This document shows positions 1 to 13,045 of a DNA stretch of 64,000 bases, in pieces (position 1 is the stretch's first letter; each line of letters begins with the position of its first letter). The stretch comes from Salticus scenicus. Taxonomy: Eukaryota > Arthropoda > Arachnida > Araneae > Salticidae. The notes beneath the pieces were generated by a model. The model saw nothing but the letters and a program-made list of their open reading frames with translations. It did not search any database and had not been told where the DNA came from. The stretch covers positions 83,835,126 through 83,899,125 of the forward strand of contig OZ005649.1 of NCBI GenBank assembly GCA_963930645.1. Reading direction: 5' to 3'. The translations under genes and the position numbers were made by a program.

Positions 1-548
1 AATATTAACGGTCATCCTGATTAGGTAGTTCAGTTTTAGATCTCGGAAATTCGTGTTTAAAAAAATAACTATCTATTTTTTTCCCCTTATTTTTTAACTC
101 GCTATGCAAACTCTGTTGTATGTGTCTTTATACGTGTATCAAGTTTCTCTTACTCGAAAATCTCAAAAAATGCAAGTAATATCCCCAAAAAATTGTATAT
201 ATTACGTGTAATAGTGGGTAATGGAAGTCGTGTGGTTGTTTCACACCAGATTCTGTAATAGTATATACTGTACGAATATTGTTTCCTATTATTGATTTCT
301 CCTTTAATATACATTATTAAAATAATAATCAATTATGGAAAAAAATAAATATATTTGCGAAATGAAAAAAGAAATAATAATTAAAGCTATTATGACGTCA
401 ATTTTATCAAAAACATTTTCATGTCATAGGTTTATTTTTCAATATTTTTTATTCATGAGTAAAGAAATGTTTCTTTTTATGAAATAAATAAATAAATAAA
501 TAAATAGCATTAAGTAAAAATTGCCAACATTTAACAACTAATTAAAAA
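1..548 (+). mobile_element. Helitron unit 0, 3' fragment without its terminus
   Basis: Positions 1-548 match the sequence that begins at 2639, 5941 and 8451, which in each complete unit lies about 700 bp before a Helitron 3' end. Here the match stops at an A-rich junction near 548 and continues directly into material found well inside the neighbouring units (compare 3860 onward). The 3' terminus of this unit and the 5' end of the next are therefore missing. This looks like a deletion fusing two array members. No protein is encoded; the 60-aa minus-strand frame recurs in every copy only because the DNA does. Confidence 0.75.
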
Positions 549-3336
549 TAAAATAAAATAAAATAAGAAATTCTATTTTATAGTATTATTTATTTTAATT
601 TATAATTGTTGCCAAAAAGATTTACGAATTAATTTATTTTTAGACATATAATAAAATATATTTTCACGCGAACAATAATATAAAAAGTGAACTGGATTTT
701 TTGTAAAAAAATAATAAAGATCGAGGAAAATTATTTCCCCATTTTAATCCCCATATTTGGATATAGATATGTATTAGTTATCATGTGCATCCGTTAGATT
801 AAATTGTTTTTGTTGTAAAATTGATAAAATTGGAATTTTAAATTTTAAAACTCTAGAAAAAAAAAATGGCAAATTTCCATATTCGATTGAAAACATAAAC
901 ATTTCATTTCAAAGGATGATATTTACACAATAAACATCCAACTAATAAACTAATTAAAAGGGAAAGGATAAATATTCTATCATAATTTGAAGTCAAATTT
1001 GTTTTCAAATGTCTAAATAAAGTATCTGATATAATATACTAATATGTTGCAGCGGAATAGATTTGATATCCGTCATCCTTGGCAGAAAAAAAAAAAAAAT
1101 ATCGCCAAATTATCTGTTGAATATAATTTAATTCCTTTCAAAAATCATGGTTATTTTAAAAACTTACATTAAGAGTGTAACGAATAATATGAAACAATAT
1201 TCCGTACAATACATATTACGAAAATATACATCTGGCATGTATATTTTCGTATTACGTTTTTGATCGCCAAATACAAAAAACGCCAAGGGTGACAGTTTTG
1301 AAATTTAAAATTAAAATTTTGTCAATTTGACAGCAAAATAACTCAATCTAACGAATGCATACAATAACTAATACATATCTATACCCAAATATGAGGATTA
1401 AAATCGGGAAATAATTCTTCTAGAATTTTAATAAAAAAAAAAAAAATAAATAAATAAATAAAAAAAATCCAATAAGCGATTAACATGGAAAATCTTTTTC
1501 TTGCATCCACGGGCGGTCAGTGATGTCATACTTCGCTTGCGTATTGAGATGTTTAAATTTATTTGGCGACTATTTTTAGCAACTAACAGTTATGGCAAGT
1601 AGCTCAATATACATAGCGCATACAGCCATTACTGAAATGTAAATAGCATTTAATTATTTGAGTTACATTATGTTGACTGGAAACCTATTTAATATACCTA
1701 TGCTCTATAGCTATACTAATATAAAAAAAAGAAAAGTTTATATGCATATGTAGAGAACGATCGCTAGAACTAAAAAGCCGATTGCTTTTTTTTTTTTTTT
1801 TTTTTTTTTCCTTTCAATAATCAAAAGTTACACTGTCTCTCTCTAAGTGCTAGAAGCTATAATAAATTTTGGTAAAATAAATTTTTAATTAAAATTTTCA
1901 ATATTTTAATTGAAAACAAAGCATAGATTTGATATCTATCGTCATTGGCGATTTTTGTATTTGGCGATCGAAAACGTAATACGAAAATCTGTATATTATC
2001 GTAGTAAATACGAGATGTATGTGTTTACTTCAATTACCCTACTACCGTAGGTAGTGGAAGTATTGTATAGGTTTTGGCAATTGGTCAGTGTGTGTGTATA
2101 TGTGCACGTGTGTGTGTAATCTTCTGGCTGTCATATCTCCAAAACTAATAAAAATAGAATTACTAAACTTCACAAGTGATTCAGGTCTGGTGTACAGATA
2201 AATTTTCCAAATTTTCGTGAAAATTGAAAAACCGGAATTGGGTCATCGAAAACCAGAAATGGGACCCTAAGCCCATATTCAAAAACACCTCTAATGATTT
2301 TCTTCAAAGTTGCTATATAAATAATATATTAGATGCCCTTTCGATTGAAAAGTTGCTTAGTTTAGGAAAATTGATAGGCGTCCTCTATAAACAGCTCAAT
2401 TTCAGACTTCGCAAGTGCGTTCCTTTAAAAACGCCTGTACGGATTTTTTTCAAACTCGCCATGTTAACTTCCTATTAAATATTCTTTTGTATGTAATTAT
2501 TGTTTTTAGGTCAATAATTGAGTATGTTAAGTTTTGGTAAAAGTTGGTATCTCAAAAACGGCTCTAACGTATTCTTGAAAATTTTTTCTTTAATCCAATT
2601 TAGATAACCTTTCTCAAGTATTACGTGCTTATTACAGGAATATTAACGGTCATCCTGATTAGGTAGTTCAGTTTTAGATCTCGGAAATTCGTGTTTAAAA
2701 AAATAACTATCTATTTTTTTCCCCTTATTTTTTAACTCGCTATGCAAACTCTGTTGTATGTGTCTTTATACGTGTATCAAGTTTCTCTTACTCGAAAATC
2801 TCAAAAAATGCAAGTAATATCCCCAAAAAATTGTATATATTACGTGTAATAGTGGGTAATGGAAGTCGTGTGGTTGTTTCACACCAGATTCTGTAATAGT
2901 ATATACTGTACGAATATTGTTTCATATTATTGATTTCTCCTTTAATATACATTATTAAAATAATAATCAATTATGGAAAAAAATAAATATATTTGCGAAA
3001 TGAAAAAAGAAATAATAATTAAAGCTATTATGACGTCAATTTTATCAAAAACATTTTCATGTCATAGGTTTATTTTTCAATATTTTTTATTCATGAGTAA
3101 AGAAATGTTTCTTTTTATGAAATAAATAAATAAATAAATAAATAGCATTAAGTAAAAATTGCCAACATTTAACAACTAATTAAAAAAAAAATAATTGTAA
3201 AATTATATTTTGACTTTCCAGTTAATAATATTGCCTGACTATAACATATAAACTGATATATTTCTTGATTTTTTACATATCAATCCATCTTTAACTAAAA
3301 TTTGTTCATCAGTGCGAAGCCGGACGGGTCAGCTAG
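549..3336 (+). mobile_element. Helitron unit 1 (non-autonomous, 5'-truncated)
   Basis: This unit is collinear with 3337-6628 but lacks about the first 520 bp. It ends in a GC-richer segment followed by CTAG at 3333-3336, the canonical Helitron 3' terminus. The next unit starts immediately with TC. No Rep/helicase coding sequence is present, so it is a non-autonomous derivative. A foldback element is nested at 693-1471. Confidence 0.8.
693..1471. mobile_element. Nested foldback/MITE-like element in Helitron unit 1
   Basis: The left arm (about 693-860) and right arm (about 1280-1471) are imperfect inverted copies of each other; both carry the block around TAGATATGTATTAGTTA and the ends read TGGATTTTTT / AAAAAATCCA. 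No transposase is encoded. The identical insertion occurs in unit 2 at 4012-4787. I could not define a target-site duplication. Confidence 0.6.
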
Positions 3337-4752
3337 TCATTATATAAAGCGCAAAAAATTGTTTGTTTGTGGAGGGTAATCTCTGAAACTACTGAACCGA
3401 TTTAAAAACTTCTTTCACTGACCGAAAGCTACAGTATGCCATATTGTTATAGGCTATATTTAATTTTGATAAAATAAATTTTAGTTTAAAATCTGAGCAT
3501 TTTAATTAAAATCCCCATAGAAGCCGTAATAGAAATGGAAATAATGAAATATTAAAAAAAAATAGCTGCTGCCAACATAAAAGAAACATTTACATATTCA
3601 TTTCGTTTTTAAAATATCTTGACGTGAAAAGAAAAGAAATATATTTGCACGTGCATTAAATTGAAATTCATATAAAACTTTTTTAATTGTTAAACTTACA
3701 CGTTAAATCTGACGTCATTATAGAATTAAAAGTGTTTATTTTTCTAATAATTTAATTTGATATGATATGATATAATATCTAAGCATCAATGTTTAAACCA
3801 CGGAGTCTTTATTACTCCGTGGTTTAAACTGATGTGTGTAAACCAACGAAATTGGAATTTAAAAATAAATAAATAAATAAAATAAGAAATTCTATTTTAT
3901 AATATTATTTATTTTAATTTATAATTGTTGCCAAAAAGATTTACGAATTAATTTATTTTTAGACATATAATAAAATATATTTTCACGCGAACAATAATAT
4001 AAAAAGTGAACTGGATTTTTTGTAAAAAAATAACAAAGATCGAGGAAAATTATTTCCCCATTTTAATCCCCATATTTGGATATAGATATGTATTAGTTAT
4101 CATGTGCATCCGTTAGATTAAATTGTTTTTGTTGTAAAATTGATAAAATTGGAATTTTAAATTTCAAAACTCTAGAAAAAAAAAATGGCAAATTTCCATA
4201 TTCGATTGAAAACATAAACATTCCATTTCAAAGAATGATATTTACACAATAAACATCCAACTAATAAACTAATTAAGAGGGAAAGGATAAATATTCTATC
4301 ATAATTTGAAGTCAAATTTGTTTTCAAATGTCTAAATAAAGTATCTGATATAATATACTAATATGTTGCAGCGGAATAGATTTGATATCCGTCATCCTTG
4401 GCAGAAAAAAAAAATATCGCCAAATTATCTGGCGAATATAATTTAATTCCTTTCAAAAATCATGGTTATTTTAAAAACTTACATTAAGAGTGTAACGAAT
4501 AATATGAAACAATATTTCGTACAATACATATTACGAAAATATACATCTGGCATGTATATTTTCGTATTACGTTTTTCATCGCCAAATACAAAAAACGCCA
4601 AGGGTGACAGTTTTGAAATTTAAAATTAAAATTTTGTCAATTTGACAGCAAAATAACTCAATCTAACGCATGCATACAATAACTAATACATATCTATAAC
4701 CCAAATATGAGGATTAAAATCGGGAAATAATTCTTCTAGAATTTTAATAATA

Positions 4753-4786
<34 letters not shown>

Positions 4787-6628
4787 AATGAGCGATTAAT
4801 ATGGAAAATCTTTTTCCTGCATCCACGGGCGGTCAATGATGTCATACTTCGCTTGCGTATTGAGATGTTTAAATTGATTTGGCGACTATTTTTAGCAACT
4901 AACAGTTATGGCAAGTAGCTCAATATACATAGCGCATACAGCCATTACTGAAATGTAAATAGCATTTAATTATTTGAGTTACATTATGTTGACTGGAAAC
5001 CTATTTAATATACCTATGCTCTATAGCTATACTAATATAAAAAAAAGAAAGGTTTATATGCATATGTAGAGAACGATCGCTAGAACTAAAAAGCCGATTT
5101 TTTTTTTTTTTTTCTTTCAATAATCAAAAGTTACACTGTCTCTCTCTAAGTGCTAGAAGCTATAATAAATTTTGGTAAAATAAATTTTTAATTAAAATTT
5201 TCAATATTTTAATTGAAAACAAAGCATAAATTTGATATGTATCGTCATTGGCGATTTTTGTATTTGGCGATCGAAAACGTAATACGAAAATCTGTATATT
5301 ATCGTAGTAAATACGAGATGTATGTGTTTACTTCAATTACCCTACTACCGTAGGTAGTGGAAGTATTGTATAGGTTTTGCAATTGGTCAGTGTGTGTGTA
5401 TATGTGCACGTGTGTGTGTAATCTTCTGTCTGTCATATCTCCAAAACTAATAAAAATATAACTACTAAACATCACAAGTGATTCAGGTCTGGTGTACAGA
5501 TAAATTTTCCAAATTTTCGTGAAAATTGAAAAACCGGTATTGGGTCATCGATAACCAGAAATGGGATCCTAAGCCCATATTCAAAAACACCTCTAATGAT
5601 TTTCTTCAAAGTTGCTATATAAATAATATATTAGATGCCCTTTCGATTGAAAAGTTGCTTAGTTCAGGAAAATTGATAAGCGTCCTCTATAAACAGCTCA
5701 ATTTCAGACATCGCAAGTGCGTTCCTTTAAAAACGCCTGTACGGATTTTTTTCAAACTCGCCATGTTAACTTCCTATTAAATATCCTTTTGTATGTAATT
5801 ATTGTTTTTAGGTCAATAATTGAGTATGTTAAGTTTTGGTAAAAGTTGGTATCTCAAAAACGGCTCTAACGTATTCTTGAAAATTTTTTCTTTAATCCAA
5901 TTTAGATAACCTTTCTCAAGTATTACGTGCTTATTACAGGAATATTAACGGTCATCCTGATTAGGTAGTTCAGTTTTAGATCTCGGAAATTCGTGTTTAA
6001 AAAAATAACTATCTATTTTTTCCCCCTTATTTTTTAACTCGCTATGCAAACTCTGTTGTATGTGTCTTTATACGTGTATCAAGTTTCTCTTACTCGAAAA
6101 TCTCAAAAAATGCAAGTAATATCTCCAAAAAATTGTATATATTACGTGTAATAGTGGGTAATGGAAGTCGTGTGGTTGTTTCACACCAGATTCTGTAATA
6201 GTATATATTGTACGAATATTGTTTCATATTATTGATTTCTCCTTTAATATACATTATTAAAATAATAATCAATTATTGAAAAAAATAAATATATTTGCGA
6301 AATGAAAAAATAAATAATAATTAAAGCTATTATGACGTCAATTTTATCAAAAACATTTTCATGTCATAGGTTTATTTTTCAATATTTTTTATTCATGAGT
6401 AAAGAAATGTTTCTTTTTATGAAATAAATAAATAAATAGCATTAAGTAAAAATTGCCAACATTTAACAACTAATTAAAAAAAATAATTGTAAAATTATAC
6501 TTTGACTTTCCAGTTAATAATATTGCCTGACTATAACATATAAACTGATATATTTCTTGATTTTTTACATATCAATCCATCTTTAACTAAAATTTGTTCA
6601 TCAGTGCGAAGCCGGACGGGTCAGCTAG
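3337..6628 (+). mobile_element. Helitron unit 2 (complete, 3292 bp)
   Basis: This is the only unit with both ends and the full interior. It begins TCATTATATAAAGCG directly after the CTAG of unit 1 and ends with CTAG at 6625-6628, directly before the TC of unit 3. TC...CTAG ends without target duplication are the hallmark of Helitrons. There is no helicase or HUH-endonuclease frame, so it depends on proteins made elsewhere. The 84-aa frame here and in unit 1 falls in non-coding repeat sequence. Confidence 0.85.
4012..4787. mobile_element. Nested foldback/MITE-like element in Helitron unit 2
   Basis: This is a second copy of the element at 693-1471, at the same site in the unit and with the same inverted arms (TGGATTTTTT start, AAAAAATCCA end). 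The A-tract near the right end differs in length. Identical placement shows it was carried along when the Helitron unit was duplicated. Confidence 0.6.
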
Positions 6629-9157
6629 TCATTATATAAAGCGCAAAAAATTGTATGTTTGTGGAGGGTAATCTCTGAAACTACTGAACCGATTTAAAAA
6701 CTTTTTTCACTGATCAAAAGCTACAATATCCCTGATTGTTATAGGCTATATTTAATTTTGATAAAATAAATTTTAGTTTGAAATCTGAGCATTTTAATTA
6801 AAATCCCCATAAAAGCCATAATAGAAATGGAAATAATGAAATATTAAAAAAATTGGCTGCTGCCAACATAAAAGAAACATTTACATGTTCATTTTGTTTT
6901 TAAAATATCTTGACATGAAAAGAAAAGAAATATATTTGCACGTGAATTAAATTTAAATTCATATAAAGCTTTGCGAAATGTTAAACTTACACTTTAAATC
7001 TGACGTCATTATAGATTTAAAAGTATTTATTTTTCTAATAATATATTTGATACGATATAATATAATATAATGATCTAAGCATTAATGTTTAAACTGATGT
7101 GTGTAAACGAGATTAGAATTTAAAAATAAACAAATAAAAATAAAATAAAATTAGAAATTCTAACTGCTAAACTTTTATTAAATTATTTATTTTAATTTAT
7201 AATTGTTGCCAAAAAAATTTACGAGTTAATTTATTTTTCGACTTTTAATAAAATATATTTTCACGCGAATAATAATATAAAAAGTAAAATTTAAAAAAAA
7301 TATCATCTGCATTTCATTATGCATTTTTTAAAAGAATAATTGAGAAGTTTACATTTATTTGGCGACTATTTTTAGCAACTTACAGTTATGACAAGTAGCT
7401 CAATATACATAGCGCATACAGCCATTACTGAAATGCAAATAGCAGTTAATTATTTGTGTTACATTATACTGATTAGAAACCTATTTAATCTATCTATGCT
7501 GTATGCTAATATATAAAGAGGAAAGGTTTATATGTATATGTAGAGAACGATCGCTAGAACTAAAAAGCCGATTTTTTTTTTTTTTTTTTTTTCAACTAAT
7601 CAAAAGTAACACTGTCTCTAAGTGATAGAGGCTATAATAAATTTTCGTAAAATAAATTTTTAATTCAAATTTTCGATATTTTAATTGAAAACAAAGCATA
7701 GATTTGATATCTGTCGTCCTTGGTGATCGAAAGCGCAATATGAAAATCTGTATATTTTCGTATTAAATACGAGATCTATGTTTTTACTTCAATTATCCCA
7801 CTACCGTAGTTAGTGGAAGTATTATATTCGGTCCAAAAATTCGATATAGAGTTTCACCTGATTTACACGTTTTAAGGCCTCCCGAGTCCAAAAAAGTAGT
7901 TTTTGGGAATAGGTCAGTATGTGTGGAATCTTCTGGCTGTCATATCTCCGAAACTAATAAAGATAGAACTACGAAACTTCACAATTGATTCAGGTCTGAA
8001 GTACAGATAAATTTTCCAAATTTTCGTAAAAATTGAAAAACCGCAATTGGGTCATCGAAAACCGGAAATGGGACCGTAAGCCCGTATCACAAAAACAGAT
8101 CTAACGATTTTCTTCAAAGTTGCTCTATAACCAACCTATTAGATGCCCTTTTGAATGATGTAGTTGGTTAGTTCAGAAAAATTGATAGGCGTCCTCTATG
8201 AACAGCTCAATATCAGATGTCGCAAGTGTGCTCCTTTAAAAACGCCTGTACGGATTTTTTTTCAGACTCGCCATGTTAACTTCCTATTAAATATCCTTTT
8301 GTATGTAATTATTATTTTTAGGTCAATAATTGAGTATGCTATGTTTTGGTAAAAGTTGGTATCTCAAAAACGGTTCTAACGTTTTCTTGAAAATCGTTTC
8401 ATTAATCCAACTTAGATAACCTTTCTCAAGTATTACGTGCTTATTACAGGAATATTAACAGTCATCCTGATTAGGTAGTTCAGTTTTAGATCTCGGAAAT
8501 TCGCGTTTAAAAAAATAACTATCTATTATTATATATTTTTTTCTTTCCCTTGTTTTTCAACTCGCTATATAAGCTCTTTTGTGTCTTTTATACGTGTATC
8601 AAGTTTCTCTCACTGAAAAATCTCAAAAAATGCATATAACATCTCCAAACAATTGTATATAATACGTGTAATAGTGGGTAATGGAAGTCGTGTGGTTGTT
8701 TCACACCAGATTCTGTAATAGTATATATTGTACGAATATTGTTTCATATTACTGATTTCTCCCTTAATATACATTATTAAAATAACCACGAATTATGGAT
8801 AAAATTAAATATATTTGCGAGATGAACAAATAAATAATAATTAAAGCTATTGTGACGTCAATGTTATCAAAAAAATTTTCATGCCATAGGTTTATTTTTC
8901 AATATTTTTTATTCATGAGTAAAGAAATGTTTATTTTTATGAAATAAATAAATAAATAAATAACATTAAGTAAAAATTGCCAACATTTAAAAAAAATTAA
9001 CAAAAATAATAATAATTGTAAAATTATATTTTGACTTTTTAGTTAATAATATTGCCTGACTATAACATATAAACTGATATCTTTCTTGATTTTTTACATG
9101 TCAATCCATCTTTAACTAAAATTTGTTCATCCGTGCGAAGCCGGACGGGTCAGCTAG
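6629..9157 (+). mobile_element. Helitron unit 3 (internally deleted, 2529 bp)
   Basis: It starts TC directly after the CTAG of unit 2 and ends CTAG at 9154-9157, followed by T and unrelated sequence, as expected for insertion at an AT dinucleotide. It is more diverged than units 1 and 2. It lacks the nested foldback element and some flanking sequence; a short alternative stretch lies at about 7283-7345. It is therefore an older or independently derived member of the array. Confidence 0.8.
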
Positions 9158-9323
9158 TATTAAATAAAAATAATCATATTTTAAGTGTATAAATTCAGAG
9201 ATATACAATTTACATAACGTGGCATTGTTTTACACTGATTTATGTATTTCAATTGTTGATGTTTACTCTGATAAGGAGCTGAGTAAACTAGTTCGAAATT
9301 TACGTACAATACATAAACATATA

Positions 9324-10558
9324 GGGGAACGTCTCCAGTTGTGGGAACCCCACCATATGTTTTAACAAAAAGTAAATATGGTGGATTTGAGTACTGTCAA
9401 ACATGTATTGTAACAGTACGCAGTTATGGCGCTAACACCGAATTGAATAGACGCATTTGCTTAGTAAGTGCAAGCATCGAAACAAAATTTTGAACAAAAA
9501 GCAACACAAAAGAAATTTCTGAATTTTTTCAGTGTGCAATAAACCGAAGTGATTTAATTAAAAAATGTGAGTGTAATACATATTCATGCGGTATATTCAA
9601 TATATTTTGCAATGCAATATCGAATTAAGACAAAATTTCGAATGAAAATAGATTTTTCTATCATTATAAAAGTGACCGTCATTCCCTGTTGTGGGCACCT
9701 TCATGTAACCGGTTGTGGATATGGGTGCGTGTCTCTTTCATTTAAAGCGTGCTTTTGACTTACAAATTATGAAATATGGTCGTTTAAAACAACATAACAT
9801 ATTTTATAAGTGTTTTATGCATTTTTATGGATTTTTAGGCTTTTTTAGCCATATCAACCCCAGATAAGTCAATCGATCCAAAAGAAATGCATTTTCAGGC
9901 GATGGTTAAAGCCATTTAGGATTGCTTAGTATATACGAAATCAATAAAATCGACTGACCGAGAATATGGACCTCCTCGCAGCTTCTGTGTCCTTACAGAA
10001 GAAGCCTAGAAACATTCACAATCAAGAGATTATGTCGATTTCTGCATCATTTGTTTGGAGCACCTGCTACCATGCCGAACAAGAGCAAATTCAGTCAAAT
10101 GCAACGAGTATGATTGTCTGGTACATTTGAAATGTGCCAATATACATGAAAATTATTTCATTTACAAACGTTGCACTTCTGATTTAAAGAATGAAGAAGG
10201 TGACGAATAAAATTGGAAAAATGCCATTTTCTGTTATTATTTCGGCAACGGAATCCTTACAAAATGAATAAATTTTGTTGTTTTCTGTATTTATGGTGGT
10301 TTTTCTTATTAGTTTCCCATTTTTAGTGGATTTTTCAAGTGTGCCCACAACCGGGTACAAAATTTTCTTTGGCAAAAAATGATCACTTCACAAAATTGCT
10401 AATAAGTGTTTTTGGTTCACGGAATCAATACAGTTACTTCATCAAACGTTAGCTAATGGTTCTAGGTTTCCATTGTATTCATATGTTTGCATAATATCTA
10501 TTCTATCAAAAGTTATAAGCTAAAATCAAAACTTTGCCCACAACCGGAGATGTTCCCC
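9324..10558 (+). mobile_element. pogo/Tc1-mariner-type DNA transposon remnant
   Basis: The element is bounded by ~23-bp terminal inverted repeats (GGGGAACGTCTCCAGTTGTGG against an end whose reverse complement reads GGGGAACATCTCCGGTTGTGG) and a TA dinucleotide on both sides (9322-9323, 10559-10560). It splits an otherwise continuous copy of the ~500-bp repeat, so the boundaries are firm. TA duplication with a PHD-like finger remnant inside (9968-10210) points to the pogo/Tigger branch of Tc1-mariner. At 1235 bp it is too short for a full transposase, and the DDE core appears to be lost. Confidence 0.7.
9968..10210 (+). pseudogene. Remnant of transposase C-terminal PHD-like zinc finger
   Basis: Reading in frame from 9968 gives 80 codons with a single internal TAG, ending at TAA 10208-10210. 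After that stop come FCIICLEH, VKCNEYDC, LVHLKCANIH and FIYKRCTSD, the spaced C-x2-C ... C ... H-x2-C ... C pattern of a PHD finger. Such fingers sit at the C-terminus of many insect and arachnid pogo-like (CENP-B/Tigger) transposases. The in-frame stop and missing catalytic region make it a pseudogene. The family assignment is inferred from the pattern and the TA target. Confidence 0.45.
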
Positions 10559-11565
10559 TATATATATATATTTATATAAATCAAAATTTAATTATTCACT
10601 TTGCATTTATAACTGTTTTAAGTCAATTTTAATTCTGCACAAGCCGATTTTCCCCAATCGACCATATTCAATCGTCATTAGTTCGCATTAAAAATTCTTC
10701 CTTGGTCTAAAGCTAATGGGATGAAGCAAGTAAAAAAAAAATCCCTTTTTCAGATAATGATCATCTATGAAAACGTTAGAGTTGCAACATACATTGTTTT
10801 TTTGCACACTCGATTGAGAAATATTAACACTTTTGAAAAAATACCTTGTAATTTCTTAATTTTTAATGATTTCTTTTAAAAAAGTTTAATAATTCTATTT
10901 AACATTAAATAATAATAATAATAATAATAATAAATCATACTTTAGATATATAAAATCAGAGATATAATATTTACAAAACGTGGAATTGTTTTGTACTGAT
11001 TTATATATTTTAATTGTTGATGTTTACTCTGATAAGGAGCTGAGTAAATCAGTTTGAAATTTACGTACAATATATGAAAAAAAAATAATATTTATTATTA
11101 ACTTGGCATTTATAATTGCTTTAATTCACTTTTAATTCAGCACAAGCCCGGTTTTTCCCTAACGACCATCTTCAATCTTTATTAGTTCGCATTAAAAATT
11201 CTTCCTTGGTCTAAAGCTAATGGGCTAAAGCAAATAAAAAAATGCTCTTGTCTAATAATGATCAACTACGAAAGCTTTAGAGTTGCAACATAGATTGTAA
11301 TTTTGTACACTTGATTTAGAAATATTAACACTTTTGAAAAAAACACCTTATGTTTCTTAATTTTTGATGATTTCTTTAAAAAAATTTAATAATTCTATTT
11401 AATATTAAATTAAAAAAATCATATTTTGAATACATAAAATCAGAAGTATAACATTTACAAAACGTGTCATTGTTTTGCATTAATTTATGATTTTCAATCG
11501 TTGATATTTCACACTGATAAGGAGTTGAGTAAATCCGTTTGAAATATACGTTATATTTTAAACTT

Positions 11566-12038
11566 TTAATTTTATATTTTAAAATATGAATTAATTCTTA
11601 ATTATTATTATTATTATTATTTTTAAATTTGAATTAGCATTAACGAGACGTAAGATTATTTATTTATAAAAAAAAAAAAAAAAAAAAAAAAGATTTATCC
11701 TTTTATGTCGTAAATTACTGAAAAAAAAGTTCAAACAAGCAGGTTTAATTGGTTAAGATGGATTTTGGATGATATAAACAATAAAAATTATGCATATCAT
11801 GTCATTACATTAGCAGGGTTGCCAATATTTTAATTTATTCCGGAGAATTTTTAGCTTCACCGTTATTCCATACTACTTTTTTTTAATAGTAAATTTTTCT
11901 TATTATATCATAGTTATATATTGGAGAAATGTACTCTAAAAATAAAGTGGTGCGAAATAGAGGCGTGACTAAAAATGCTACGGAATAAATCAAAATGTTC
12001 GCAACCATGCATTAGTTAATAAATATTTTATGGTGTAC

Positions 12039-12075
<37 letters not shown>

Positions 12076-12285
12076 TAAATATTTTTTTTTACTATTTTTT
12101 TTAAATTATTTATTCTAAAACTAATGATAGATTATCGAGGTAACATAGAAATTAATTATAACAGTTAAATTTCATAAAAAGTGAACTGCGACAAGACACT
12201 AAAAAGGCAATTATTCAACAAAAACTGTTCCAAGGAGCGCCTAGTGTGCAAGAGAATAATGTTATAGTAAATAAATAAATAAATG
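11566..12285. other. AT-rich gene-free stretch
   Basis: It holds an A-run near 11670-11691 and a (TA)n microsatellite near 12045-12073. No coding sequence or clear transposon ends were seen. Confidence 0.6.
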
Positions 12286-13045
12286 CGCCTGAATCTTATA
12301 TCTTAAACTGGTTTCGCATTGAAACCAAATACTTAACTTTTTTTTATGCAACAAATTTTCAATATTTTTTTCTTGTTTGCCAGAGAGTAATATTAAATTA
12401 AAATAAATATGCTCGATCCTTAACTCTTAAAAGTTAATTGATTTTACACTGAAACAAAATACTTGACCTTTTTGTGGAATGTTTTTTCAATATTTTTCTT
12501 TTGGTTTTCTAAAGAATAATATTAAAGCAAATGAAATACGCCCAATCCTTAACTTAAACTTTAACTGGTTTCGCACAAGAAACACATGCTTAACTTTTTT
12601 TTTTTTTTTTTTTTGTGCAACAATTTTTCAATATTTTTCTCTTGTTTTCCAGAAAGGAATATTAAAGTAAAGTAAATACGCCTGATCCTTAATTTTTAAA
12701 CCTTCATTGGTTTCATACTAAAACCAAATACTCAAAAAAATTTTTGCAACAATTTTTCAATAGTTTTCTCTAGTTTTTTAGAGAGTAATGTTAAAGTAAA
12801 CTAAATCCCCCCCCCTCCCCCCATACTTAATTTTTAAATATTCACTGGTTTCGCAATGAAATCAAATACTTAACACTTTGTGCAAAAATATTTCAAAAAT
12901 TTTCTCTTATTATTTTTCTTGCCTGAGAGCAGTATTAAAGCAAAGTAAATACGCTCTATCATTAACTCTTAAACATTCACTAGTTTTGCACTGAACCCAA
13001 TTACTTAATATTTTGTTTAATGCAGAAAATTTTCAATATTTTTTT
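12286..13045. repeat. ~125-bp tandem repeat, about six degenerate copies
   Basis: Recurring blocks read (C)CTTAACT-TTAAA, CTGGTTTCGCA-TGAAACCAAATACTTAA, TTTTCAATATTTTT-CTTGTTT and AGAG-GTAATATTAAAG-AAA. Copies start near 12286, 12412, 12537, 12676, 12806 and 12948. Short frames across it (for example 12479-12670) are by-products of the repeat. Confidence 0.7.

Larger units (their letters stand above)
9172..11565. repeat. ~500-bp tandem repeat, three units
   Basis: Units begin near 9172, 10932 and 11417, each with a block around AATCATAYTTT. They share segments such as TGATAAGGAGCTGAGTAAA and CTTGGTCTAAAGCTAATGG. The first unit is ~500 bp once the transposon at 9324-10558 is removed, the second ~485 bp, and the third is a partial unit that fades out near 11565. 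No coding potential is seen. Confidence 0.75.

Noticed and set aside
2224..5780. Two near-identical 84-aa frames (2224 and 5526) as a conserved gene
   Set aside because: They are conserved only because they lie in duplicated Helitron units. The third unit breaks the frame and no domain is present.
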